Positions 11,077-20,012 are shown, counted from the first letter of the stretch. The stretch: DNA of 64,000 nucleotides from Prostheceraeus crozeri (GCA_907163375.1 CAJQUW010000622.1:124001-188000), one strand, 5' to 3'. Program-made: numbers and translations. The notes: a model not told the origin generated them from the letters alone.

Positions 11077-11524
11077 GAAGGAATTGACATATTCTTAACA
11101 ATAAGTTTAGGTACTTTTACAATTGTCATTCAATTGTAGAGAACATCTGCTTCTCGCATTTATGAATAAAATGCATTTCAGTGTAAGGAGCTGTGTCCTC
11201 CAACTCAAACATTTGAAAGGAAACAATGTATGAAAGAACAAACAGCTGCTACTACTCTGTGAAACAATGACATTTTAATTGTACGTTAGGCGAGTTGTTT
11301 TAATTCTTGTTAGTGCGTCAGCACACCCGTATGACGTTAAGATATCTGCCAGCTGTACTGTTTTCATTTATCTCTCTCGTCTGTCATTGTATCGTGTGCT
11401 CAGATTGTTGTGATATTATTTCAATCAACACTTATCATCTGCTTGCTCTCATCGTTCCGCTATCTTTAATTACGTTATTCTTATATTTTGAACATAGTGA
11501 TTTGTACTAATTTATCCGTCAATC
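11077..11524 (+). promoter_or_regulatory. Leader region between left TIR and cargo gene
   Basis: This 450-base stretch has no convincing gene. Its base composition is closer to the host than to the AT-rich core. It lies directly upstream of the unrecognised gene at 11525 and presumably carries its promoter; no definite TATA box or other site is claimed. Confidence 0.35.
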
Positions 11525-12193
11525 ATGAGTCAAGCAGTCGTTGAACAACAAGCCAACATAGCAACGGTACTTCCAGAGTTCTTCAAAAATATTGCGGATT
11601 TGTTCATTCCATCGGAGAAACATTCTGAATACTTTTCGTATATAGACCAGCAAGTGAAGAAAGCGCCTCTACTCTTCAATCCTGACGCTATACGTTCTGC
11701 TCGAAAAGCATACAAAGAGCAACATAAAATCGCAGCCAGAGCAAAGAAGGAAGCAGCACTTCCCTTCAGAATCGAAACATTTACAAAACAGTTGAAGGAA
11801 AGTGTTGTTGAACGTCATACATTCATCGAATCAGTGGAATATTTTACAGAACCGGCGGGGGACATTTCAACGACAGTGAATTCTTTGAAACAACACTTGA
11901 AATACGAAAAACAAAGCCATCTTTTGAGTGTCACATGTAAAATTTTTATTGGAAAACACGCAAATCATATATTATCCTTGTGTGAGAATAATAAAGCAGA
12001 TTTCACATATCTCTTAAAACATCACAATATTAACTTTTCACGAACTGAATTGAGTTTCGCAATGAAGTTGGCAAAACTGGCAGATAAATATCAGACTCTT
12101 TGTAGAGTCTCGCTTCCTATAAGACTGTTAAAAACTAATCTTTCAATCTTGGAGCAGTGTCTTTCACAAGATGAGTGTTTTTGGAATAATTGA
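11525..12193 (+). CDS. Unrecognised 222-residue protein, cargo-like gene at the left end of the Polinton
   Basis: An uninterrupted frame starting ATGAGTCAAGC. I do not recognise the family. The protein is mostly helical in character. It has a charged middle (AYKEQHKIAARAKKEA, about residues 62-77) and a compact C-terminal half with aromatic, Leu-rich helices (FAMKLAKLADKYQTLC, about residues 178-193). No signal peptide, transmembrane segment or zinc ligand pattern is obvious. Its codons are richer in G and C than those of the core genes, and its start lacks the A-rich leader seen before them, so it may be a captured or more recently acquired gene. It ends where a 460-bp satellite array begins. 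It could be a host-interaction gene, but nothing in the sequence proves that. Confidence 0.6.
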   Translation: MSQAVVEQQANIATVLPEFFKNIADLFIPSEKHSEYFSYIDQQVKKAPLLFNPDAIRSARKAYKEQHKIAARAKKEAALPFRIETFTKQLKESVVERHTFIESVEYFTEPAGDISTTVNSLKQHLKYEKQSHLLSVTCKIFIGKHANHILSLCENNKADFTYLLKHHNINFSRTELSFAMKLAKLADKYQTLCRVSLPIRLLKTNLSILEQCLSQDECFWNN

Positions 12194-12204
12194 TTATTCA
12201 ACCC

Positions 12205-13667
12205 TTCTGTTTTCAATCATTTTCATTATGTTGTTATATGACGTCATTTTTCTCTCATCCAATGAAACCTTGTCCTCGCGTGGACAGAAATCCCATTGTT
12301 TAGAAAACTTGTATCTGTCGGTTTTATATGCAATGTTATTTCCTGTTTTATATGCAATGTTATTTCCTCTTGCACATGTAAATACAATAGAGTGTTTCAA
12401 CCAATGAAACCTTGTCCTCGCGTGGACAGAAATCCTATTGTTTAGAAAAATTGTATCTTATATGCAATGTTATTTCCTGTTTTAAATGCAATGTTATTTC
12501 CTGTTTTCAATCATTTTCATTATGTTGTTATATGCAATGTTATTTCCTGTTTTAAATGCAATGTTATTTCCTGTTTTAAATGCAATGTTATTTCCTGTTT
12601 TAAATGCAATGTTATTTCCTGTTTTATATGCAATGTTATTTCCTGTTTTATATGCAATGTTATTTCCTGTTTTCAATCATTTTCATTATGTTGTTATATG
12701 ACGTCATTTTTCTCTCATCCAATGAAACCTTGTCCTCGCGTGGACAGAAATCCCATTGTTTAGAAAACTTGTATCTGTCGGTTTTATATGCAATGTTATT
12801 TCCTGTTTTATATGCAATGTTATTTCCTCTTGCACATGTAAATACAATAGAGTGTTTCAACCAATGAAACCTTGTCCTCGCGTGGACAGAAATCCTATTG
12901 TTTAGAAAAATTGTATCTTATATGCAATGTTATTTCCTGTTTTAAATGCAATGTTATTTCCTGTTTTCAATCATTTTCATTATGTTGTTATATGCAATGT
13001 TATTTCCTGTTTTAAATGCAATGTTATTTCCTGTTTTAAATGCAATGTTATTTCCTGTTTTAAATGCAATGTTATTTCCTGTTTTATATGCAATGTTATT
13101 TCCTGTTTTATATGCAATGTTATTTCCTGTTTTCAATCATTTTCATTATGTTGTTATATGACGTCATTTTTCTCTCATCCAATGAAACCTTGTCCTCGCG
13201 TGGACAGAAATCCCATTGTTTAGAAAACTTGTATCTGTCGGTTTTATATGCAATGTTATTTCCTGTTTTATATGCAATGTTATTTCCTCTTGCACATGTA
13301 AATACAATAGAGTGTTTCAACCAATGAAACCTTGTCCTCGCGTGGACAGAAATCCTATTGTTTAGAAAAATTGTATCTTATATGCAATGTTATTTCCTGT
13401 TTTAAATGCAATGTTATTTCCTGTTTTCAATCATTTTCATTATGTTGTTATATGCAATGTTATTTCCTGTTTTAAATGCAATGTTATTTCCTGTTTTAAA
13501 TGCAATGTTATTTCCTGTTTTAAATGCAATGTTATTTCCTGTTTTATATGCAATGTTATTTCCTGTTTTATATGCAATGTTATTTCCTGTTTTCAATCAT
13601 TTTCATTATGTTGTTATATGACGTCATTTTTCTCTCATCCAATGAAACCTTGTCCTCGCGTGGACAA
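12205..13667 (+). repeat. Higher-order satellite: 460-bp unit, about 3.2 copies, with nested 24-bp minisatellite
   Basis: Units begin at about 12205, 12665, 13125 and 13585 and are almost identical; the last is cut short at 13667. Within each unit the 24-base word TGCAATGTTATTTCCTGTTT (plus four AT bases) recurs many times. Each unit also has one palindromic ATGACGTCAT (a CRE-type site), CCAAT boxes and two copies of CCTTGTCCTCGCGTGGACAG. The repeating reading frames here are by-products of the repeat, not genes. Confidence 0.95.
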
Positions 13668-13795
13668 ATTTACATGTATTTCAATGTATCCAAATTGAAT
13701 GTATGCAAAGTGGATGTAACCAAATTGAAATATCCATGTGTTGTTCTTAATTTCTCATTTACGGGAATATAATAGAAACATTGTATCTTCTATAA

Positions 13796-13980
13796 AAATG
13801 AGAAACATCAGAGACTTCCAAAAAATATACAGCAAACAAAACCACATTAAATTTCGATTTAAATGAGATTGCTAAGCAATTGGGAATAAAGAATTTTCAC
13901 ATATTGATGAGTAATGAATTACCATTGATAAAAGATGTGCGAAACACCAACTCTACTAATACAATGCAACAATGTAACGT
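13796..13980 (+). pseudogene. Partial, degraded duplicate of the Polinton protease start
   Basis: The text resembles the first part of the protease gene at 14222-14370: both have a TATAAAA..ATGAG start, GATT.AAATGAGATTGCTAA-like words and GGAATAAAGAATTTTCACATAT in the same order. Only the N-terminal portion is present and it is fossil sequence. Confidence 0.8.
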
Positions 13981-14014
13981 TTAAATTTAGATTAAATTAA
14001 ATCATTTCAAAATT

Positions 14015-14205
14015 GAATAAGTAGTAAAGAAAGACATCATTAGAGACCAGTTTTAAATCAATACCCCCCCCAAGTAGTAAGGAAAGTCATCATTATAAAA
14101 ATGTTTTAAATCAATACCCCCTTCTGACTAAGTAGTAAGGAAAGACATCATTAGAGAACAGTTTTAAATCAATACCCCCCCTCTGACTTCTAGGGGTCCC
14201 TTAAG
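14015..14205 (+). repeat. Three tandem diverged units of about 60 bp upstream of the protease
   Basis: The unit AAGTAGTAAGGAAAGACATC ... TTTTAAATCAATACCCCC occurs three times, just before the protease leader. Each unit has a run of C residues and could act as a local regulatory or structural repeat. Confidence 0.8.
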
Positions 14206-14223
14206 AAATTTTTTTATTATAAA

Positions 14224-14712
14224 ATGAGCAACATAAATGAGTTTTTGAAATTATATGGAACACAGACAACAACGAATTTCGATTCAAATAAGATTGCTAA
14301 TCGATTAGGAATAAAGAATTTTCACATATGGATGAGGGATGAATTACAATTCCTAAAAAATTGGCCAACAGGAACCTTCAGTTCCCGGAACAAAGTTCCA
14401 TCAATAACTGTAAATTTCATAACAAATCTTCATACGTCAGATGAAAAAGGTGTACATTGGTCAGCAGGCGTTAAAAATCATCAGCAGAACTATTATTTTG
14501 ACCGCCCGGAGGCTGAGAACTATTATTTTGATTCATACGGTTTGCCCCCTACAAATGAAGTAAAAGAATTACTTGGAACGGGAACATACAATACGTTTCA
14601 AATTCATACACCAGGCACTACCTATTGTGGACAATTATGTATATACGTTTTGTACAAATTACAAAAAGGAGTACCATTTCTAGATATTATGTTAGAGTTA
14701 AACAATCTATAA
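14224..14712 (+). CDS. Adenain-like cysteine protease of the Polinton
   Basis: A 162-residue protease of the adenovirus-protease (C5/Ulp1-like) family, which in this group of elements is expected to process capsid and core precursor proteins. Expected catalytic residues are visible in order: His78 in GVHWSAG, Asp103 in YFDSYG, a Gln at about 126, and Cys135 in TYCGQLCIYVLYKLQKG. Length fits the family (adenain is about 200 residues). The start at 14224 follows the TATAAAATG-type leader shared by other genes of the element. It lies to the right of a degraded partial copy of itself and converges with the integrase gene. Confidence 0.9.
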   Translation: MSNINEFLKLYGTQTTTNFDSNKIANRLGIKNFHIWMRDELQFLKNWPTGTFSSRNKVPSITVNFITNLHTSDEKGVHWSAGVKNHQQNYYFDRPEAENYYFDSYGLPPTNEVKELLGTGTYNTFQIHTPGTTYCGQLCIYVLYKLQKGVPFLDIMLELNNL

Positions 14713-14879
14713 CTCAAGCGAAGCTAGCTAAAGCGCCACCTAAAGGTTAAAGCTCTGTTTTCTGTAATTCATTTTGATAAAAACGACCTCTGATATCCTC
14801 ATTATCTAAATCTTTAATTTCATAAGTAATCGGATAAGTTTTATTTATTTTGCAAACTTCAAATATTTCTCCAACTCCT
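14713..14879. other. Convergent gap between protease and integrase
   Basis: Immediately after the protease stop comes a small GC-richer stretch (CAAGCGAAGCTAGCTAAAGC) in otherwise AT-rich DNA. Similar GCGAAGCTAG text follows the penton-like gene at 29255. It may help form transcript 3' ends. The remainder adjoins the end of the leftward integrase region. Confidence 0.4.
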
Positions 14880-16121
14880 TTACTCCAACTCCATATTAGT
14901 CCAATAACCAACAAAGCCTTTTTCAAATTTATTCTTATACTTAAATATTCTAACTCTATCTCCAATTTTAAATTTCGGTTTAAGTTTCTGCAAATTCGGA
15001 TTACTCTCATTCGAATTATTATTCTCGAATATTTTCTTTCGTATTAAATCAGGGTCGTCAGAAGCATTCTTTGGAGTTTCTTCAATACCAGAATGAACTT
15101 TATTATTGTACTCTTCTACAACTCCTGGTAATATCTTCAACCATTTCTGATTTCTTTGCTCAGTAAATTTCTTGAATAATTTATTTTTTAACGACCGATT
15201 GAATCTTTCTATCACTACGGCCTTCCCAGCGTTTTCAGTTGAATAAACAATTTCAAATAGTGGCTGAACGTTTCTGTTATAAAATTCCGACCCTTTATCA
15301 ACAAACAATTTTTTTGGCTTTCTATTACTTTCTTTAAAGATTTCTTCAAACGCATATTTAACTGATAGACCACTTTTATTTTTTAAAGGTTTTACCCAAG
15401 CGTATCGTGTATATAAATCTATAACGGTCAATGCGTATTTATAATCAGAATCATTCGGCATATGAATAAGATCAGCACTCCAAATATCATCTTTATTAAA
15501 TACTTTTACTTTCAATAAATATTTAGGCCTTCTGTATTCTTTATGAATTTCAGACGCGTAGCTTCGAGCGTTGCTCTCAGAGTTATTAGTTCGAGCGTTG
15601 CTCTCAGGGTTATTAGTTTCATTTAAACCCTGACCGAATAATATTTTAGCTTGTAAAGCTTTCTTAACAAACATTCTTTCAATTTTTTCTCTAAATGTAG
15701 GATTTTGAATACTATCTAATTCTTGAATCATCTTCTTATCAGCTGCATGTCGAGAACTTAGATCATGATTTCGATAAGCTAAATCATGCCTGTAAGCTGC
15801 GGCATCTACTCTATTTATCGGTTCTTCACCTGGTTTTGGATTATTATTCTCATCTAGTCTTATATCTAATCGAGTTCCTGGACCGGTATATGAATGACCA
15901 GGAAGATGTTTTTCTTTCGAATATTTACTCCAAATAAATCCAGGAAAGTTTTCTAATGTTTTTTGTATGTCACCACCGTAGGTAGTAGCCAAACTTTGTT
16001 TGTCGTCGTTACCTTCATAAATTTTACAATTTGAGTTTTTATTTTTGTTTAATAGATAATTCAATAAATCTAAATTAGCAATTTTTAATTTAATTAAATT
16101 TTCGGAATTTTTAGAATTCAT
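14880..16121 (-). CDS. Integrase with N-terminal parvovirus-type phospholipase A2 domain (Polinton)
   Basis: One open frame holds two domains. Residues about 55-150 look like the PLA2 domain of parvovirus VP1: a Ca-loop SYTGPGTRLD (GPG 80-82), then INRVDAAAYRHDLAYRN with the His-Asp pair at 112-113 and a later Asp (AADKKM). In parvoviruses this enzyme opens endosomal membranes. After a linker with a repeated SNARTNNSE-type unit comes a DDE (rve) integrase core: Asp217 in IWSADLIHMP, Asp275 in LFVDKGSEF, Glu305 in VVIERFNRSLK, then IGDRVRI typical of the region before an integrase C-terminal domain. ATG at 16121 follows the A-rich leader and is preferred over an upstream non-ATG start. The integrase region is not whole. 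Having both domains in one frame is unusual. Confidence 0.85.
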   Translation of the reverse strand: MNSKNSENLIKLKIANLDLLNYLLNKNKNSNCKIYEGNDDKQSLATTYGGDIQKTLENFPGFIWSKYSKEKHLPGHSYTGPGTRLDIRLDENNNPKPGEEPINRVDAAAYRHDLAYRNHDLSSRHAADKKMIQELDSIQNPTFREKIERMFVKKALQAKILFGQGLNETNNPESNARTNNSESNARSYASEIHKEYRRPKYLLKVKVFNKDDIWSADLIHMPNDSDYKYALTVIDLYTRYAWVKPLKNKSGLSVKYAFEEIFKESNRKPKKLFVDKGSEFYNRNVQPLFEIVYSTENAGKAVVIERFNRSLKNKLFKKFTEQRNQKWLKILPGVVEEYNNKVHSGIEETPKNASDDPDLIRKKIFENNNSNESNPNLQKLKPKFKIGDRVRIFKYKNKFEKGFVGYWTNMELE

Positions 16122-16654
16122 TTTAAAAGATAAAAAAAATTTAAAAGATAAAAGAAAAAAAAATTGTTTTGCCAAATCATACTAGGACTTAGATATATTC
16201 CAGAACCATCTTTAGTTTCTTTAATTTCAATTAAATCATCAACATTGTGGAGAATATTTTTAAGAACTCGTTTTCCTTCATCAACTAATTTTAATTTACT
16301 AATAAAATTATCTACTACTCCTTCACCCCTAGCAACTTTCTCTAACTCTCTGTTATGACGTTTTTGTTCTTCTAATGCTGCCTTCTCTGATTTATTTTTA
16401 TTTACTGCTTGGACAATACCAGCTGTCCCACCTGCAACACTTCCTGCAGCTGCTATGCCTCCTATTATTAGTGGAATTAATGGGAGAATCCCGCCATTCT
16501 TTTCTTCTTGTAATTGAATATTCTCTATCATTGGTTTACTTATGTAATACTTTTTTTTGTTAATCGTAATAGTTTTAGGTGTATTTTTGTCAACAATATT
16601 ACGTAATTTTAATTCAACAGTTTTATTATTAATATTACTTTTCGCATGCGACAT
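16118..16654 (-). CDS. pX/pVI-like small virion protein (Polinton)
   Basis: A 178-residue protein with a Gly/Ala-rich hydrophobic segment (NGGILPLIPLIIGGIAAAGS, about residues 53-72) followed by a charged coil (AALEEQKRHNRELEK). This layout resembles the membrane-active or core minor proteins of adenoviruses and adintoviruses (pVI/pX-like), which coat DNA or disrupt membranes during entry. Assignment is by general character, not by a diagnostic motif. The gene runs leftward like its neighbours. Its stop codon overlaps the ATG of the PLA2-integrase gene (ATGA). The last 15 residues are Phe/Leu-rich low complexity. Confidence 0.55.
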   Translation of the reverse strand: MSHAKSNINNKTVELKLRNIVDKNTPKTITINKKKYYISKPMIENIQLQEEKNGGILPLIPLIIGGIAAAGSVAGGTAGIVQAVNKNKSEKAALEEQKRHNRELEKVARGEGVVDNFISKLKLVDEGKRVLKNILHNVDDLIEIKETKDGSGIYLSPSMIWQNNFFFFYLLNFFYLLK

Positions 16655-16806
16655 TTTTAATAAAAAAATTTTAAGTTACGAAAATTTTAAGTTAAGAATT
16701 TTTAATCTATTCTAGTTACGAAAAATTTTTAAGTTATCAAAAAAGTTAAATTAATTAAACGACGAAGTCTTGGGCTTTAGCCTATCGGACCAAAGGTCCT
16801 CTGGCT
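16655..16806. other. AT-rich gap with a duplicated GC-richer word
   Basis: Between the capsid gene end and the next leftward gene lie two copies of CTTTAGCCTATC around GGACCAAAGGTCC, which is itself a palindrome. This GC-richer islet sits just after the capsid stop and could mark a transcript end. Confidence 0.45.
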
Positions 16807-18142
16807 TTAGCCTATCCTAGCCATCTTCCCATTAAGAACTTCAATAGAATATTTTGTATCTTCTAGCAATAAACCATAAGACATCAATGAAGTTGTGGAA
16901 TCTTTTTTTTCAATATTAATTGTTACATCACAACCATTTTTAATAATATCTTCTGATTGTGCACTTAAATCGAAACAGAAAACAGGATATAAATGTCTCC
17001 AATCTCCAGGAGTTAATTGTGGTTCAACTCCAAATTCTATACAAAGATTTCTATAAGAATCATATCCTTCCATAAATTGATTATTGGTATCATCGAATCT
17101 TAATGGATCAATTGGATATCGGGTTTGATTTAATGAAACTTGTAAACTTCGAATTGTATTAATATGAAAAATATTATTGTTCTTATCAAAACTTGGAGAA
17201 TTATTTCTTTGAAATGTTAGTAATAAATATCTTGGAGTATTCGCAGTTCTAGTAAAATGCCAGTTAAATCTTTGTTCGGAAAAAGTTACTGAACTAGCAG
17301 TACGCTTTAGAAAATTTACTGGAATTGGTTTGTTAGTATTTAATCTTTTTGCAATAGCTGTTTCAATCTCTAAACTAGGAGTAATATGTTTAATCCACCA
17401 TTCAAGTCTATCAATTTTTAAATATGCTTTTTTTTCCAGTCACACCAAAAAAGATTAATTCATTATTTGCTGTACGATGAATTATTAATTTAAATTTTAA
17501 TTGATATGATATTTTGACATAATCTAAATATCCAAATAATGGAGACAATGACCAATTTACTGTCTGTTTACTTTTCTTGTTAAATTCACGTCTTTCTTTA
17601 TATGCATCATTATTTGTTTTATTTAAATGTTTTGCAATATTTTCTACATCTTTCGCAATTCCTGCGGCATCTGTTCCGGCGTGAGTTAAATCATCAATAA
17701 TTATACCATCATTAGTATCAGGAAACCAACCTTCGACTTTATACTTTTTATTATTTTCACCAATTATTACAAATCTAAGCATTGTATCAATTACACCTGG
17801 AGAATCACTTATTGTTTCTATATTTTGAGTTGCAACATCTAAACGCATTTGTGTAAATAATCTTGGAAAAAAATTATTTTCTAGTGTAATATTATCGGTA
17901 TCTGGTAATGGTGTTGTAAAATTAGCATCACTATATAAAGAATATTCACAGTGTAAAAATGAATCAGGTAAATATAAATAGCTCTGCTGATTATCAACTT
18001 CAAAAATTAAATCACCTCCAGTGTTTACTCTACTGGAAGATCCGGGATTCATAGCAATTCTTATATAGTCATTCTTTTTTTGATTATAACTGACGAACGG
18101 AGGATCGTCTAATCTAAATTTATTTTCGATAAGCGAAGACAT
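16807..18142 (-). pseudogene. Major capsid protein region, double jelly-roll family (Polinton)
   Basis: This region encodes the hexon-like coat protein. The N-terminal end has YIRIAMNPGSSSRVNTGGD, NNFFPRLFTQMRLDV and SWSL/NWSLSPLFGY-type stretches typical of Polinton capsids. The C-terminal end has the family's conserved tail with WRHLYPVFCFDLSAQSED and GCDVTINIE. In this family the protein forms trimers that tile an icosahedral shell. The start at 18142 follows a TTTATAAAAATG-like leader. The gene is broken and is described as a fossil; both ends of the family's normal layout are present. It is in the middle of the leftward virion-protein block. Confidence 0.88.
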
Positions 18143-18211
18143 TTTTATAAAAAATAATTTGACTTTTTGTTTTTCTCACAGATAGAAAAAAATTTTTACT
18201 AAAATATAATT

Positions 18212-18649
18212 TTAGAATTTTGCTAGACCATTACCTCTTATTTCTTCAATTGTTTTTTCATTATGTTTACTATCACCCTCTACAGCTATGTTAGCAATTT
18301 TGTTTTTTGTTTCATCTGAAAGTTTTTTTAATTTTTTTAGTTCTTCAGAATCATTCTTGAGTTTACGAATAGCTTCTAGTTGTTTTAATTCGTTTTGTGA
18401 TTTAACAGCATTTGATATTGCACTAGCTGTACTACCTATAGCAGCTGCTCCTTTTGCAGCAGATGTAATCAAATCTTTATTATTTTTAATTAAGTTAACG
18501 ATACTACCAATACCAGAAAAGATGCCATCCCCTTCTTTTTGGACGGTTTCTCTATTATCATAATGGTAAACCGGATTCATACGTGGTTCATGAGCAATTT
18601 TTTGATTTGAAGCAAATTGTTTAAGATTGTGTTTATAAATTATAGGCAT
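18212..18649 (-). CDS. Small Gly/Ala-rich virion protein, pVI/pX-like (Polinton)
   Basis: A 145-residue protein with a hydrophobic Gly/Ala stretch (GDGIFSGIGSIVNLIKN followed by SAAKGAAAIGSTASAI) and then a Lys/Glu coiled coil. The C-terminus is RGNGLAKF. The combination of an amphipathic small-residue helix and a short conserved-looking tail recalls adenovirus pVI and related proteins that link capsid and membrane-lytic activity; the match is one of character only. Its ATG follows TTTACTAAAAAATG, and it begins three bases past the stop of the upstream gene, so the leftward block is packed tightly. Confidence 0.5.
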   Translation of the reverse strand: MPIIYKHNLKQFASNQKIAHEPRMNPVYHYDNRETVQKEGDGIFSGIGSIVNLIKNNKDLITSAAKGAAAIGSTASAISNAVKSQNELKQLEAIRKLKNDSEELKKLKKLSDETKNKIANIAVEGDSKHNEKTIEEIRGNGLAKF

Positions 18650-18652
18650 TTT

Positions 18653-18874
18653 TTAGTAATAAATTTGACTTTTGGGAAAAAAATAAATTATAAAAAATGT
18701 TAATTTTTTGTTCTTAACTTTTAAAGACTGCGTTTTTGGTTTAACTTGAACAGGAACCAAACCTGCATCAATCATTCTTTTTATTCTATGATTTTCTTTC
18801 ATAATATTTCTTTCTTTTATTAACTCTTCTAATTGTTTAATTCTTTTAAAATTATTAGCTCTAATTTTATCCAT
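18653..18874 (-). CDS. Short protein sharing its first 29 residues with the gene at 27538
   Basis: A 73-residue frame beginning MDKIRANNFKRIKQLEEL. Residues 1-29 are nearly identical to the start of the 273-residue protein at 27538-28359 on the other strand; the rest diverges and ends in low-complexity hydrophobic residues. It is probably a shortened duplicate left by an internal rearrangement of the element and is not obviously functional. The shared text includes the A-rich leader and ATG, so the duplicate carries its own start signals. Confidence 0.6.
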   Translation of the reverse strand: MDKIRANNFKRIKQLEELIKERNIMKENHRIKRMIDAGLVPVQVKPKTQSLKVKNKKLTFFIIYFFPKSQIYY

Positions 18875-19093
18875 TTTTAAAATTATATACTTTTATATTT
18901 TTAAATTTTTTTAAAAAATTATATTTATACTTTTATATTTTTAAAATTATATTTATATTTTTAAAATTATATTTATATTTTTTATGATTTTTATTTTTTG
19001 TAGGTAAAAAATATTTAAGTTAATATTTACAATACTCGTCTAAGATTTACGTTTATGAATATCTAACAACTTCGAGATAACTTTATTAATTGC
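18875..19093. other. AT-rich repeated spacer
   Basis: Tandem near-copies of AAAATTATATTTATATTTTT fill this gap between two leftward genes. No gene is seen. Confidence 0.6.
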
Positions 19094-19417
19094 TTATTGC
19101 ACTTTATCTATTGCATCAAGAAGCGTGTGATGTACTTTAATTTCTTTTTCAGTCATTTCTAATTTTTTCTCACTTTTCTTTAATTCTGTTTTTAAAGCAT
19201 TTAATTGAACTTTAAGACCATCTACTTTTCTTTTAATGGAATCTAACTCTTCTTTATTTTCTTTAGAGTTTTCTTGTAAATTTTTCTTTAATTCATTTTC
19301 TAAATTGATTTTAAGAGTTTTCATTTTATCAACTTTTTCATTAAGTGTTTTTACCACAATTTTCAAATGATTTATTTTTTTAATTTGTTGAGCAATTTTA
19401 GAACTCAATTCATTCAC
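19094..19417 (-). CDS. Coiled-coil protein segment, fibre-like region (Polinton)
   Basis: A 107-residue frame made of heptad-like Lys/Glu/Leu repeats (KKINHLKIVVKTLNEKVDKM; LKTELKKSEKKLEMTEKE). No enzymatic motif is present. It lies directly downstream of, and on the same strand as, the fibre-like protein at 19499 and has the same coiled-coil character, so it probably belongs to the same spike or fibre region. It is fossil material and no whole gene is implied. Confidence 0.55.
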   Translation of the reverse strand: MNELSSKIAQQIKKINHLKIVVKTLNEKVDKMKTLKINLENELKKNLQENSKENKEELDSIKRKVDGLKVQLNALKTELKKSEKKLEMTEKEIKVHHTLLDAIDKVQ

Positions 19418-19498
19418 ACTTTTTTGGAATGTAGTTTGTAACTGTTTTAAATTTTTTTTAATTCTTTCAGGTAGTTTTTCTATTTCATCTTCTAATTG

Positions 19499-19927
19499 TT
19501 ATTTTAACATTTTTATCTGATGTTTATTTTTAATTACAGCAGATTTTAAATTTATAGAAAGTAATATTAAAATTTTTGATTGTTCCGAAATCTTTTTAAA
19601 AAGTTTTGCTATATCTGCTTCTAGCTCTCTATCCTTTTTATCAAGTTTTAATAATTTTTCGTTTAATGATTTGTCATTAAGTTTTAGCAACTTTAATTCA
19701 TTCATCAGTGGAACCAAAACATCGTTTATATATTTTTCTTTTAAGTCATTGATTTGTGTATTAACATATTGTTTATTTGTTAACTCTGTATTTTGTTGCG
19801 GAAGAATAGAAAGATGTAATGGACCAGATAAAACGTCTCCAGTTTTCATGATATAATTTTCTAGTTCTATTTCTGATTCACGATTATTCGGGATATATGC
19901 ACCTCCACCAACATTTGGTAACATCAT
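19499..19927 (-). CDS. Fibre-like protein with phage-tail-type motif (Polinton)
   Basis: From the ATG at 19927 (chosen because it follows TTTAAAAATG), the protein begins MMLPNVGGGAYIPNN. It then has MKTGDVLSGPLHLSILPQQN followed by ELTNKQYVNTQI. That pattern, (M)xTGDxLSGxLxL...TNKQYVxxxI, is the signature repeat of many phage tail-fibre and collar proteins and occurs in fibre-like proteins of some eukaryotic DNA viruses. It is followed by a long coiled coil (LNEKLLKLDKKDRELEADIA). A receptor-binding spike is the likely role. The gene is divergent from the zinc-finger gene at 20013, 85 bases away. Confidence 0.6.
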   Translation of the reverse strand: MMLPNVGGGAYIPNNRESEIELENYIMKTGDVLSGPLHLSILPQQNTELTNKQYVNTQINDLKEKYINDVLVPLMNELKLLKLNDKSLNEKLLKLDKKDRELEADIAKLFKKISEQSKILILLSINLKSAVIKNKHQIKMLK

Positions 19928-20012
19928 TTTTAAACAATAAAAATAAAATTTTTTCTCATTATAAAAATACATAAATTATAAAAATAAAATTTTTCCTAAT
20001 AAAAATAAAAAA
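19928..20012. promoter_or_regulatory. Short divergent intergenic region
   Basis: Only about 85 very AT-rich bases separate the leftward virion block from the rightward block. TATAAAAAT-like words occur on both strands, so this is the likely divergent promoter between the two transcription units. Confidence 0.4.

Noticed and set aside
12205-13667. CRISPR-like array of short direct repeats
   Set aside because: The repeats are contiguous or nested in 460-bp units, with no unique spacers and no cas genes, in animal DNA; this is a satellite.
12467-13772. Many overlapping frames with repeated NAMLFPVL, CYFLF or KTGNNIA peptides
   Set aside because: The 24-bp minisatellite is a multiple of three and lacks stops, so it is open on both strands; the frames repeat every 460 bases with the satellite and have no start context or protein features.
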